The notes beneath the pieces are model-generated. The model made no database searches, was not told the DNA's origin, and was given only the letters and a program-made list of their open reading frames with translations. From NCBI RefSeq assembly GCF_000970085.1, contig NZ_CP009506.1:3720001-3784000 (forward strand): a stretch of 64,000 bases of DNA, given 5' to 3'. Positions within the stretch are counted from its first letter, which is position 1; each line of letters starts with the position of its first letter. Origin of the DNA: Methanosarcina siciliae T4/M (GTDB lineage: Archaea; Halobacteriota; Methanosarcinia; Methanosarcinales; Methanosarcinaceae). Shown here piece after piece: positions 8,468-16,502 of the stretch. Both the position numbers and the translations under genes were made by a program.

Positions 8468-9256
8468 TTATTGTATCTGCACAGGTATGCATGCTTTTCT
8501 TTGTTCATCCACATCCAGTATTTTTACGTCTATGCCATAGGCTTGTTTCATATTTTCTTCCGTGACTACGGTTCTCGGGTCTCCCATCTTCATGATTGTG
8601 CCCTGATTCATTATAGCGACCTTGTTGGATGACAAAAAGGCGTGGTCCGGAAAATGAGAAGTCATAACAACTGATAGTCCAGTTTTAGACAATTTATTTA
8701 TGACTTTGAGTGTTCGTATCTGGTTCCCAAAATCCAGATGGGATGTAGGCTCGTCCAGAAGAAGAATTTCGGGTCTTTGGGCTATTGCTCTGGCCATCAG
8801 TACTAGCTGTCTTTCTCCCCCACTGATCTCAGTGTAGCTTTTATTCTTCAGGTGCAGGATTCCAAGATTTTCCAGAGCCTCTTCAGCTATTTTATAATCT
8901 TTTTTCCCGGGAACCGATGTTATGCTTAAATAGGGAGTTCTGCCCATTAGAACAATATCAAGAACTGAATATGCAAAGGTTGAATTGTTTGATTGGGGGA
9001 TGTACCCCATGACCTTGGCGATTTCGGTATTATTCATTGAATATATATTTTTGTCCTTCAATAATATCTTGCCACTTTTTAGTTTGAGCAGGCTGCTCAT
9101 ACATTTGATTAATGTTGATTTTCCGGTTCCATTGGGTCCTAATATACACAGGACATCCCCTCTCTCAATTGAGAGGTTTATGTCTCGAAATATGTTTTCC
9201 TTTCCATTGTAAGAGAACTCTGCATTCCTTATATCCATAATATTTCTCACGACCAT
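8468..9256 (-). CDS. ABC transporter ATP-binding protein, FecE/BtuD type
   Basis: 262 residues with Walker A GPNGTGKST (40-48), a Q-loop in 'YIPQSN', signature SGGERQ, Walker B 'EILLLDEPT' and H-loop TSH. The C-terminal 'RTVVTEENMKQAYGIDV' is typical of iron-chelate/cobalamin importers. The start chosen at 9256 overlaps the permease stop by 10 bp; an ATG at 9238 inside the same frame is possible. It powers uptake with the permease upstream and the binding protein downstream. All key motifs are intact, unlike the ATPase fragment fused into the neighbouring chimera. Confidence 0.92.
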   Translation of the reverse strand: MVVRNIMDIRNAEFSYNGKENIFRDINLSIERGDVLCILGPNGTGKSTLIKCMSSLLKLKSGKILLKDKNIYSMNNTEIAKVMGYIPQSNNSTFAYSVLDIVLMGRTPYLSITSVPGKKDYKIAEEALENLGILHLKNKSYTEISGGERQLVLMARAIAQRPEILLLDEPTSHLDFGNQIRTLKVINKLSKTGLSVVMTSHFPDHAFLSSNKVAIMNQGTIMKMGDPRTVVTEENMKQAYGIDVKILDVDEQRKACIPVQIQ

Positions 9257-10278
9257 CCCTCGTAGCCTTTTTGGAGTAGATACACGAAAAAAGGTGCTCC
9301 TATAATAGCTGTTAATATTCCCAGGGGAATTTCGATAGATGTGGCTGTTCTGCACACATCATCCACCAGCAGGAGAAAAGTAGCTCCCAGTGAAATGCTT
9401 GCAGGCAAAAGCTTCCTGTGGTCCGGACCTACAAGCATTCTGGCAGCGTGAGGTATTACAAGGCCCACCCAGCCAATGATTCCACTAATACTTACGGCAG
9501 CGGCTGTCAGGAGTGTGCAGCAAAAAATTATCAACAGTCTCATTTTCTCCGTGTTTATGCCAAGTGAGCGTGCTTCGTCGTCACTCATTGAAAGGACATT
9601 AATTCTCCATCCGACAAGCAGTAATGTTGTAAACCCAACCAGAACCGGTCCTGCTATCATTAATATACTGCTGCTTTCAACCGCAGAGAGGCTGCCCATA
9701 AGCCAGTATACGATTTCAGGGAGCTTACTGTCAGGATCTGCAAGATATTTGATACATGAAATGAGAGCGGAAAAGAGTGCTGCAATAGCTATCCCGCCCA
9801 GCACCATCATCAAAATGGTATTGCTCTTAAATCTTTTACTCAGGAAGTAAGTGAGGAAAACCGCAAGGAGGCCGAATAAAAAAGCTGTAGTCTGAATCAT
9901 CGCCATGGAAAAACTGAACAAAATAGCTATTGCAGCTCCAAAACCCGCACCTGAAGAAACACCAAGGATATCCGGGGACACCAGCGGATTCTGGAAAGTC
10001 CCCTGAAAAGAAGCCCCTGAAATTGATAAAGCTGCACCTACAATCATCGCAGCTACTATGCGAGGCAAACGTATGTCCCAGACTACTGTATAAATAGTGG
10101 GGTCCAAATTTGTTTCCATAGGCACAAAAACCGATACAATGGCCAGCATTACGTCCGGGGGAGACACCGGATATCGGCCAATCATAAAAGACCCGAAAAA
10201 TAAAATGACCGGGAGTGCTATCAGCACAGTTGTTGAAGAGATATTTCGGATGGTTTCCCTGTTTATTCGCCTGTTCAT
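9247..10278 (-). CDS. ABC transporter permease, FecCD/BtuC family
   Basis: About 343 residues with roughly ten hydrophobic segments and the family hallmark 'GIIGWVGLVIPHAARMLVG' near residue 260, plus 'GASFQGTFQNPLVSPDILG' in the N-terminal half. It forms the membrane channel (as a dimer) for iron-siderophore, heme or cobalamin import. The ATG at 10278 follows a GGAAAG site; upstream in-frame codons exist but look untranslated. It is first in the permease-ATPase-binding protein transcript. The order differs from the common binding protein-first layout. Confidence 0.92.
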   Translation of the reverse strand: MNRRINRETIRNISSTTVLIALPVILFFGSFMIGRYPVSPPDVMLAIVSVFVPMETNLDPTIYTVVWDIRLPRIVAAMIVGAALSISGASFQGTFQNPLVSPDILGVSSGAGFGAAIAILFSFSMAMIQTTAFLFGLLAVFLTYFLSKRFKSNTILMMVLGGIAIAALFSALISCIKYLADPDSKLPEIVYWLMGSLSAVESSSILMIAGPVLVGFTTLLLVGWRINVLSMSDDEARSLGINTEKMRLLIIFCCTLLTAAAVSISGIIGWVGLVIPHAARMLVGPDHRKLLPASISLGATFLLLVDDVCRTATSIEIPLGILTAIIGAPFFVYLLQKGYEGWS

Positions 10279-10335
10279 TGTTCTTTCCACACCGGATCTA
10301 TGTACATATCCATTATGTTTGTTTGAACATAACAA

Positions 10336-10907
10336 CTATTATATAATGAAATACAGAAATGAGTTACCTACTTTATAGTATAAATAAGCATCTATATAAT
10401 TATATATTAATTGTATGAGTGTTTACACAACGAAACACTAACATACGATGTAAGCAAGGAAAATGTATTTTGTGAGTATAAAACTGACATCTTGGCTAAC
10501 TAAGCAGGAATACTTGCAAAATCGTGATTGAGAATAGATATGTTCAATTTAACATAACGATTTGCTTAGAAATGGAAAGATTATAGCTTAGGGCTCCATA
10601 TGCTTGGTCGTAGTTTACAGGCTAATAGGAAGACAATAGAAGGAGCTTCCCATCATGACCATGATCAGCAATTCAACTATATAAATGAAAAATGCAAAGA
10701 TTCAGTTTGCCAGACAGTCCCTAAGTTTGGATAACATTCTCAACGTGAAGCTGCAACTCAACTCAGGCAGAGGAATGTTGAAATCTCTGATATCCTAATG
10801 TATCTATCTCATTTTGGCAATTACTTCCTGAAATATGCCCTTTTTGGGTGAATCATCCAACATTTTCCGGCAAATCTTAAATATGAATCCCTGAAAGATT
10901 TAGTATA
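10336..10907. other. Intergenic region between importer and hdr operon
   Basis: A 572-bp gap between divergent transcripts. The left ~200 bp is AT-rich (several TATAAATA- and ATATAATTATATATT-like stretches) and should hold the importer promoter. The middle carries a transposase relic (10570-10734). The right end should hold the hdrA promoter, but I cannot single out one TATA box. There is no strong Shine-Dalgarno before hdrA. Confidence 0.5.
10570..10734 (+). pseudogene. Relic of an ISAzo13-type transposase
   Basis: In one frame the DNA reads 'MLGRSLQANRKTIEG' followed by 'HHDHDQQFNYIN', then a stop at 10732-10734. The block LQANRKTxEGxxHPDRDxQFxYIN is characteristic of ISAzo13-family (PF07592) transposases, just before the 'VISVDTKK' segment. 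About 55 codons remain; the rest of the element is gone and no inverted repeats were found. It marks an old insertion between the importer and the hdr operon. Confidence 0.7.
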
Positions 10908-13337
10908 ATGACTGATGGGATGACTGACGGGCTGGCCAAAGCTGCCGTATTTATCTGCCACTGCAGCGGGAACATTTCCGAACACGTTGATATTGATTCC
11001 GTGAAAAAAACCCTTAAGGCAGAGGGGATCTCGGTTTTTGATTATGAATACATGTGCTCAAGCCAGGGACAGGCGCTGATTAAAAAGAAGATTCTGGAGG
11101 GGAACCTGGACAGGGTGGTAATAGGTTCGTGTACTCCTTCCAAACACGGTGCTCTCTTCAAAAAGTGCATACAGGAAACCGGCTTGAACAGGGCAGGGCT
11201 TGAAATTGCAAACCTGAGGGAACAGTGTGCCTGGGTGCACCCTGACAGGACCGGAGCTACAGATAAAGCTCTTTCCCTCCTGCGGGCCAAACTCAAACGC
11301 CTGGAAAATGTAGAACCCCTGGACGAAATTAAAGTAGATATCGCTCAGCAGGCCCTTGTTATCGGTGGGGGGATAGCAGGAATAACGGCTGCACTGAACC
11401 TTGCAGATAACGGAGTTTCCACTTTTTTAGTTGAGAAAAACACAAGCATTGGCGGGCAGATGGCGAAAATAGGGAAGATCTTTTCCCCGGATAAGCTTGC
11501 GGAAGAGTGTGCAATGTGCTCGCTCAGCCCTCTGATGAACGAGGTTGCAGCCCACCCGAAAATTACACTTTTGACCCGGACCGAAGTTGAAAGCCTGAGC
11601 GGAAGCGCAGGAGACTTTACGGTCAGGCTAAAGAAAAAGCCAAGATACGTCAAAGACAGCTGCACAGCATGCGGAAGGTGCAGCCGGGTCTGTCCTGTCC
11701 AGGTTGAAGACGAGTTCAACTGCGGATATATGGACAAAAAGGCAATTTCTCTGCGCTTCTCCCAGTCAGTCCCCAAGATCTACTGTATAGATCCCGATTA
11801 TTGCCTCCAGCTGAACGGAGAAGCCTGCGGAAAATGTGCGGATGCCTGTAAAAACGGAGCAATTGACTTTTCCCAGAAGGAAGAAATCGTTGAACTTAAC
11901 GTTGGGGCGGTTGTTGTTGCCACCGGGTTTGAGGAGTATGACGTCTCCCAGAAACCCCAGTACGGATACGGGATTTTTGAGAACGTGCTGACCCAGATGG
12001 AACTTGCCAGAGTTCTCGGCATCAATGGCCCGACAAAAGGAGAACTCCTGAGGATCTCCGACTTCAGTACGGCTTCTGCGGTTCCGACACCCGCAGCCTG
12101 CACTTCAGGGTGTGAAAATTCCTCTGATCCCTCTTCTGACCTTTCTTCTGATGTCGAAACGCCGAAAAGAATAGTCATGATCCAGTGCGTGGGCTCAAGG
12201 GACGAAAAAGAAGGAGGAAACCGTTACTGTTCCAGATACTGCTGCATGGCGGCCCTGAAACACGCAAGCTTGATTAAGAAAAAATACCCGGAAATGGAAA
12301 TCACGATTTGTTATATTGATGTCAGAGCTTTTGGTTTCTACGAAAACTATTACCGCGCAGTTCAGGAAACCGGAGTCAACTTTGTGCGGGGAAGGCCGGC
12401 CGAAGTTATTGAAAAGCCGGACAAGAGCCTTGTCGTGAGGGTCGAAGATACACTTGACCAGAAAATGAGGGAAATTCCTGCCGACCTGGTTGTGCTCTCC
12501 GCGGCAATGGTGCCGTCTCCCGGAACCAGAAAAATTGCCAGTGTGCTGAACCTGAGCCAGGACGAAAGCGGTTTTATCAAGGAAAGGCACTCCAAACTGA
12601 AACCCGTGGACAGTTCTCTTGACGGGATCTTTGTCTGCGGCACTGCCCAGAGCCCCAAGGACGTTACCGATACCATTGCCCAGGCAGGCCTTGCAGCCGT
12701 AAGGGCAAGGGCTTTCATTACAGACAGCCCGAAGGTGCTGGATAATGAAATTGCGACTATTAACCAGCTGCTCTGCACGCGCTGCGGAGAATGCCTTAAA
12801 TGCCCCTTTGATGCCCTCTCCGTAAATGAGAGCGGAAGGGTCGTGCTTGACCCGCTTATCTGCACAGGCTGCGGATACTGTACCGAGCTCTGCGGAGAAG
12901 GAGCCGTCCAGATCGCAGGCTTTACGAAACTCCAGCTGAAAGCCGAGATGGAGGGCGTGCTCGAAGAAGGGGATGTGCTAGGCTTTGTAAACAGTGGGAT
13001 TGCTTCTCTTACCTGTGACAATATCGGTAACAGCGTACTCACTTACCCTTCAAATGTTAAATTGATAAAGGTCCCGACGGGCCTTGTGGTGGACAGTGAC
13101 CTGGTGCTGCATGCTTTCAGGCACGGGGCATCCTCTGTCCTTTTTGTAGAAGACCCGCCTGACAATCCAAGGGCTGAGGTGATATATCCTCTTACTGTCA
13201 GCCACTTTGAGAAACTCAAAGAGGAACTTGGGGATCCAGGAAACCGGATCTATTTCAAGAAAGCCTATGTCCCGAACACAAAAGGGCTTGCAGGAACTTT
13301 TACGAGCCTTGCCAGGGAAGGAGAGATGATAAGATGA
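10908..13337 (+). CDS. hdrA: Heterodisulfide reductase subunit A with degenerate MvhD-like C-terminal domain
   Basis: An 809-residue cytosolic flavo-iron-sulfur subunit. It has an N-terminal domain with 'CHCSGNISEHVD', an FAD-binding fold ('ALVIGGGIAGITAALNL', ~147-163) and the HdrA-specific 'GQMAKIGKIF'. Ferredoxin-type cysteines lie near residues 252-265 (CTACGRCSRVCP) and 301-316, with two more near 623 and 652. Residues ~688-809 resemble MvhD ('TYPSNVKLIKVP', 'LVLHAFRHGASSVLFV'), but MvhD cluster cysteines are replaced: VNSGIAS stands where CCxWC is expected and EDPPDN where GCxxGDC is expected. A Ser/Pro/Thr-rich insert lies at ~386-418. It bifurcates or relays electrons to HdrBC in CoM-S-S-CoB reduction. 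Position beside UPF0228 genes suggests the HdrA1 class. Confidence 0.95.
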   Translation: MTDGMTDGLAKAAVFICHCSGNISEHVDIDSVKKTLKAEGISVFDYEYMCSSQGQALIKKKILEGNLDRVVIGSCTPSKHGALFKKCIQETGLNRAGLEIANLREQCAWVHPDRTGATDKALSLLRAKLKRLENVEPLDEIKVDIAQQALVIGGGIAGITAALNLADNGVSTFLVEKNTSIGGQMAKIGKIFSPDKLAEECAMCSLSPLMNEVAAHPKITLLTRTEVESLSGSAGDFTVRLKKKPRYVKDSCTACGRCSRVCPVQVEDEFNCGYMDKKAISLRFSQSVPKIYCIDPDYCLQLNGEACGKCADACKNGAIDFSQKEEIVELNVGAVVVATGFEEYDVSQKPQYGYGIFENVLTQMELARVLGINGPTKGELLRISDFSTASAVPTPAACTSGCENSSDPSSDLSSDVETPKRIVMIQCVGSRDEKEGGNRYCSRYCCMAALKHASLIKKKYPEMEITICYIDVRAFGFYENYYRAVQETGVNFVRGRPAEVIEKPDKSLVVRVEDTLDQKMREIPADLVVLSAAMVPSPGTRKIASVLNLSQDESGFIKERHSKLKPVDSSLDGIFVCGTAQSPKDVTDTIAQAGLAAVRARAFITDSPKVLDNEIATINQLLCTRCGECLKCPFDALSVNESGRVVLDPLICTGCGYCTELCGEGAVQIAGFTKLQLKAEMEGVLEEGDVLGFVNSGIASLTCDNIGNSVLTYPSNVKLIKVPTGLVVDSDLVLHAFRHGASSVLFVEDPPDNPRAEVIYPLTVSHFEKLKEELGDPGNRIYFKKAYVPNTKGLAGTFTSLAREGEMIR

Positions 13338-14059
13338 TGCCATATGTAAACAAATACGATACCCCGGAGTGTAAAACTCTTGCAGAGACCGCAAAGAAAA
13401 GTATCCGAACCCCTGAATCCCTCGGACTGGACCGCTGTATCCAGTGCGGAGCCTGCACTGCTTCCTGCCCTGCAGCCCGGTTTACTGACTACAGCCCGCG
13501 GCAGATCGTAAAAAAAGTGCTCGAAAATGACCGCAGTGTCCTTGAGTCCGAAATGATCTGGTCCTGCTTCTACTGCTATTCCTGCAATTTGCGCTGCCCC
13601 AGGAACAACAGCCCTGTAACAATCGTGCAGGTGCTGCGGCAGATGGCTATCAACGAAGGAATAGGGGTTGAAAAGCTTGCCTATTTCCTTGAGATCGGAG
13701 AGCACCTCGGAGAAAACGGAGCAAGCAAGGTCCCGGGCGCCGGCATCAAAAACATGGAAAGAGACCTTGGAAAGCGCTGGATCGGAATTAAAGGGAGCCT
13801 TGAGCCAATCCGTTCCGAACTGGGGCTCAGTGCCAGGGATGTGAGGAACACCCATGGAGAGGTCCAGGCTATTCTTGAAAGCACGGGATATTTCGAAAGG
13901 GAAAAGTGGATTAAAGCAAGGGTCCAGGAAAAAAGAATCCACGGGTTTATGAAGACGGACCGCACAGGGACAGCCTGCACTGAAAACAAGAAAAACAGCG
14001 GAGACTTCGGCTTTGAAAGCGATAGCGAGTATCCCGGACAGGAAGCTCTTACTGTTTAA
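13334..14059 (+). CDS. hdrC: Heterodisulfide reductase subunit C
   Basis: 241 residues. Two [4Fe-4S] motifs are visible: 'CIQCGACTASCPAARF' near residue 35 and 'CFYCYSCNLRCPRN' near residue 77, followed by the helix 'VTIVQVLRQMAI'. It passes electrons from HdrA to the HdrB active site. It overlaps hdrA by 4 bp (ATGA) and hdrB begins inside it, so the three genes are translationally coupled. Its C-terminal ~70 residues are charged and low in conservation-type motifs, consistent with the longer HdrC proteins of Methanosarcina. Confidence 0.95.
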   Translation: MMPYVNKYDTPECKTLAETAKKSIRTPESLGLDRCIQCGACTASCPAARFTDYSPRQIVKKVLENDRSVLESEMIWSCFYCYSCNLRCPRNNSPVTIVQVLRQMAINEGIGVEKLAYFLEIGEHLGENGASKVPGAGIKNMERDLGKRWIGIKGSLEPIRSELGLSARDVRNTHGEVQAILESTGYFEREKWIKARVQEKRIHGFMKTDRTGTACTENKKNSGDFGFESDSEYPGQEALTV

Positions 14060-14957
14060 GAGCTGCATGGTCGGGCAGGAATACCCCGGAATCGAAACAG
14101 CCACCAGTTACGTGTTTGACCGGCTCGGGGTAGATTACTGCATAAATGATGAGCAGTCCTGCTGCACGGGGATAGGCCACTATACCGATGTCTTTGAAGG
14201 GCTTACAACAGCCGCCATTGCAGCCCGGAACTTTGCCGTTGCCAGAAAGTGCGGGTACCCGAACATTACCTGCCTCTGTTCGACCTGCTATGCCATAAAC
14301 AAAGACGCATGCGAACTCCTTAACACCAACGATGAGGTCCGGGAAAAAGTCAACTCCATCTTCCGCGAAAAAGGCTTTGACGACCTTGTCTATGAAAAAG
14401 GAGACATGAACCCGAGAACCAATATCTACCATGCAGTCGAGGTCCTTCTGAGCAAAGTCGAAAAGATCAAAGAAGAGATAAAGTTCGATTTCCCCGGTGT
14501 TAAAGCAGCCTCTCATCACGCCTGCCACTATTATAAAGTCAAATACCTTGACGTAATCGGAAACCCCGAAAACCCCCAGCTTATAGACACGATAGCCGAA
14601 GCCTGCGGGGCAGCCCCTGTGCGCTGGTACGAAGACCGCACCCTCACCTGCGGAATGGGCTTTTCCCAGCTCCACCTTAACAAGAACACCTCTCTCCAGG
14701 TTACCAAAGCCAAACTTGACAGCCTCCAGAGAGCCGGTGTGGAGTTAATGCTCCATATGTGCCCGAACTGCCATATCCAGTACGACCGCTACCAGCCCGT
14801 GATCGAAAAAGAGTTCGGGGTAGAGTACGACATGGTGCACATGAACATTGCCCAGTTCGTAGCCCTCTCAATGGGAGCAGACCCCTACAAAGTATGCGGT
14901 TTCCAGACTCACTCCGTGCCTCTGGAAGGTTTTCTTGAAAAGACCGGAATAATATAA
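14013..14957 (+). CDS. hdrB: Heterodisulfide reductase subunit B (catalytic)
   Basis: 314 residues carrying the two cysteine-rich (CCG-type) domains that bind noncubane [4Fe-4S] clusters and reduce the CoM-S-S-CoB disulfide. The first is built from 'FKSCMVGQ', 'QSCCTGIGHY' and 'CLCSTCYA'; the second from 'HHACHYYK', 'TLTCGMGFS' and 'MCPNCHIQYD'. The start is TTG at 14013, 47 bp inside hdrC and behind a GGAGA site. The last ~107 codons of this gene (from about 14637) have been copied many times into the cassette array downstream, making this the apparent donor of the array's recurrent seed. Confidence 0.95.
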   Translation: MKAIASIPDRKLLLFKSCMVGQEYPGIETATSYVFDRLGVDYCINDEQSCCTGIGHYTDVFEGLTTAAIAARNFAVARKCGYPNITCLCSTCYAINKDACELLNTNDEVREKVNSIFREKGFDDLVYEKGDMNPRTNIYHAVEVLLSKVEKIKEEIKFDFPGVKAASHHACHYYKVKYLDVIGNPENPQLIDTIAEACGAAPVRWYEDRTLTCGMGFSQLHLNKNTSLQVTKAKLDSLQRAGVELMLHMCPNCHIQYDRYQPVIEKEFGVEYDMVHMNIAQFVALSMGADPYKVCGFQTHSVPLEGFLEKTGII

Positions 14958-14959
14958 AG

Positions 14960-14995
14960 TCCAGTTTCAAAGTATAACTGGCTCCTTTTTTATTA
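14960..14995 (+). terminator. Hairpin plus T-run terminator after hdrB
   Basis: An inverted repeat CCAGTT ... AACTGG with a 9-nt loop is followed by CTCCTTTTTT directly downstream of the hdrB stop. The same hairpin is conserved after the hdrB relics ending at 18615 and (altered) 41990, which shows that the terminator was duplicated together with the gene end. Confidence 0.7.
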
Positions 14996-15050
14996 CAATT
15001 GGAGTGAAGAGGGTCACGGCTTGAAACGTTTTTAAAAATATGTATCTAAA

Positions 15051-15572
15051 TTACTGATCATTAATGTAGTCAATAGATACGGTAAAAATACTTTCATTAT
15101 TTTCAAGCTCGTTTTTCATTTTGACTGCATCTTCCTCCGGAATCCAATACCTGGATCCGCCCGGCTTTTCAAAGCGAATATAGCACCAGACGAACTTTTT
15201 CACCCGAGTGTCATATTTATTCAGTATCGAAAGAAACTTTTCATCATTGACAGCCTGTTCGGATACCGCGATTACGTAAGAATCTCCTCTTCTGATGCCG
15301 GTAGCAGAAGAAGATATAATCCAATCTTTATTCTCTTCCTCCATCCCTTTTCTCAATTCGCATCTTATATCTCGATTATCTTTGTCTGCCATAATGTAGT
15401 ATTTGTTTCCCACAGAACCCGTGTTGCAATCTATGCTATAGTTCGTAGTCATGTTATAGTTTTCAAGAACAGTTTTAACTTCCGATTCGTAAGTTCCGTC
15501 TTCGAATCGGATGTTCATACCACCCACCTTAAGCTCATCATTAACTTGTGTTTTTGTATCTTCTACTGGCAC
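15051..15572 (-). pseudogene. UPF0228 protein, N-terminally truncated copy (cassette 0)
   Basis: The ~170 residues match the soluble part of UPF0228, a Methanosarcina-restricted family: 'GGMNIRFEDGTYESEVKTVL', then 'YYIMADKDNRDIRCEL', and a second half with 'KFVWCYIRF' and 'WIPEEDAVKMKNELE'. Complete copies start with a single membrane-spanning segment (MSKI..FIVFLTL). Here that anchor is missing and the frame runs upstream into DNA of a propeller gene in another frame; the only start is a GTG at 15572. The deletion junction lies at ~15573-15585. Without its anchor the product is unlikely to be exported. Confidence 0.75.
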
Positions 15573-15582
15573 TTGTGTTTAT

Positions 15583-15793
15583 TTCTTCAGATGGCAAGTT
15601 CGTTTCTTTAATCCCTATGTCTTCAGTTTCATTGGATGTTGCCCCTGTGCTTTTGGCAGTCATATTGGAATCCGTAAGAGGCACAATTACAATCCCAGTA
15701 GGATAGATTCCTGCATTCACCGTAGCCGTAACAGTGTTTGTTGCCGTGTCGATAACTGAGATATTGTCGCTTTCGGCGTTTGTCACACATACT
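15583..15793 (-). pseudogene. C-terminal fragment of a YVTN beta-propeller gene
   Basis: In frame one reads 'VTNAESDNISVIDTATN' and 'TATVNAGIYPTGIVIVP', the last blade of the propeller family found intact at 19.6-50 kb, then part of the Thr/Ser/Glu-rich stalk. The upstream side is joined to the 3' end of the 227-codon gene at 15783-16466, and the downstream side is joined out of frame to the UPF0228 copy. The PGF-CTERM tail is lost. It is a recombination scar. Confidence 0.75.
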
Positions 15794-16466
15794 TTGTTTC
15801 AATCCATGAAAATAAATTACCTTTTTTATCCTCCGGCTTTAAGCTATCAACTTTCCCTTCTCCATTAGCCATATAATAGGACTCAGCAATCAATTTCTTT
15901 ATTTCTGGTGTTTCTTCAGTGAGATTCGCCATTCCCCTGATTCCATAATAAACTATGAAATAATCTTCTCTCTCCTTAAGGAAAGAATGCTTGTACACCA
16001 GAAAATATCCTGATGTTTCCGGACTCATATACTCAGTTGCATTAAAGGAGTAAGGACCATAAATGGGTCTCCAAGAATTTTTAGCTTCACGCTTTTCAAT
16101 TACCTTCTGAAGTTCTGCACTAATATTCAGCCCCTGATGGGATACATTACCGTTTTCTTCCAGATACTCATAAAGGGTATTTTCCCCTTTTAAAAATTTA
16201 GATTCATCGTCAAAGTACCAGACATTTATAAATTTTCTTTCAGAATAGTTTCCTGCATTACAGTAAGGAGAAATCTTCGGAAAAAGTGGTGTACAGCCCA
16301 GTTCATTCCCCTGCCAGGCTCCTGGTATGTACCATCCTGGCATGCCCTCTGAGGGGGGTAAACCTGGACCAATTGAAATAACATCGAAAATAAACCATAC
16401 TCCAATAAGAGCAATTATCAAAAATATCAAAAATGCTATTTTTTTACTTATTTTCTTGTGAAACAT
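15783..16466 (-). CDS. Membrane-anchored hypothetical protein, probably truncated at its C-terminus
   Basis: 227 residues. An N-terminal membrane segment (KKISKKIAFLIFLIIALIG) resembles the anchors of the UPF0228 proteins. The exterior part contains 'PGWYIPGAWQGNELGC', 'PISPYCNAGNYS'-like Cys/Gly-rich stretches and 'YMSPETSGYFLVYKHSFL'; I do not recognise a family. The last residues (…ETKYV) are encoded by DNA that also encodes the propeller sequence KVYVTNA, so the native C-terminus has probably been replaced by recombination. ATG follows a GAGG site. It lies between the peptidase gene and the UPF0228 copy, the position where UPF0228 sits in other cassettes. Confidence 0.6.
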   Translation of the reverse strand: MFHKKISKKIAFLIFLIIALIGVWFIFDVISIGPGLPPSEGMPGWYIPGAWQGNELGCTPLFPKISPYCNAGNYSERKFINVWYFDDESKFLKGENTLYEYLEENGNVSHQGLNISAELQKVIEKREAKNSWRPIYGPYSFNATEYMSPETSGYFLVYKHSFLKEREDYFIVYYGIRGMANLTEETPEIKKLIAESYYMANGEGKVDSLKPEDKKGNLFSWIETKYV

Positions 16467-16502
16467 TTATGTGCCTCAATTCAATAAAAATATAATGGGT
16501 GG

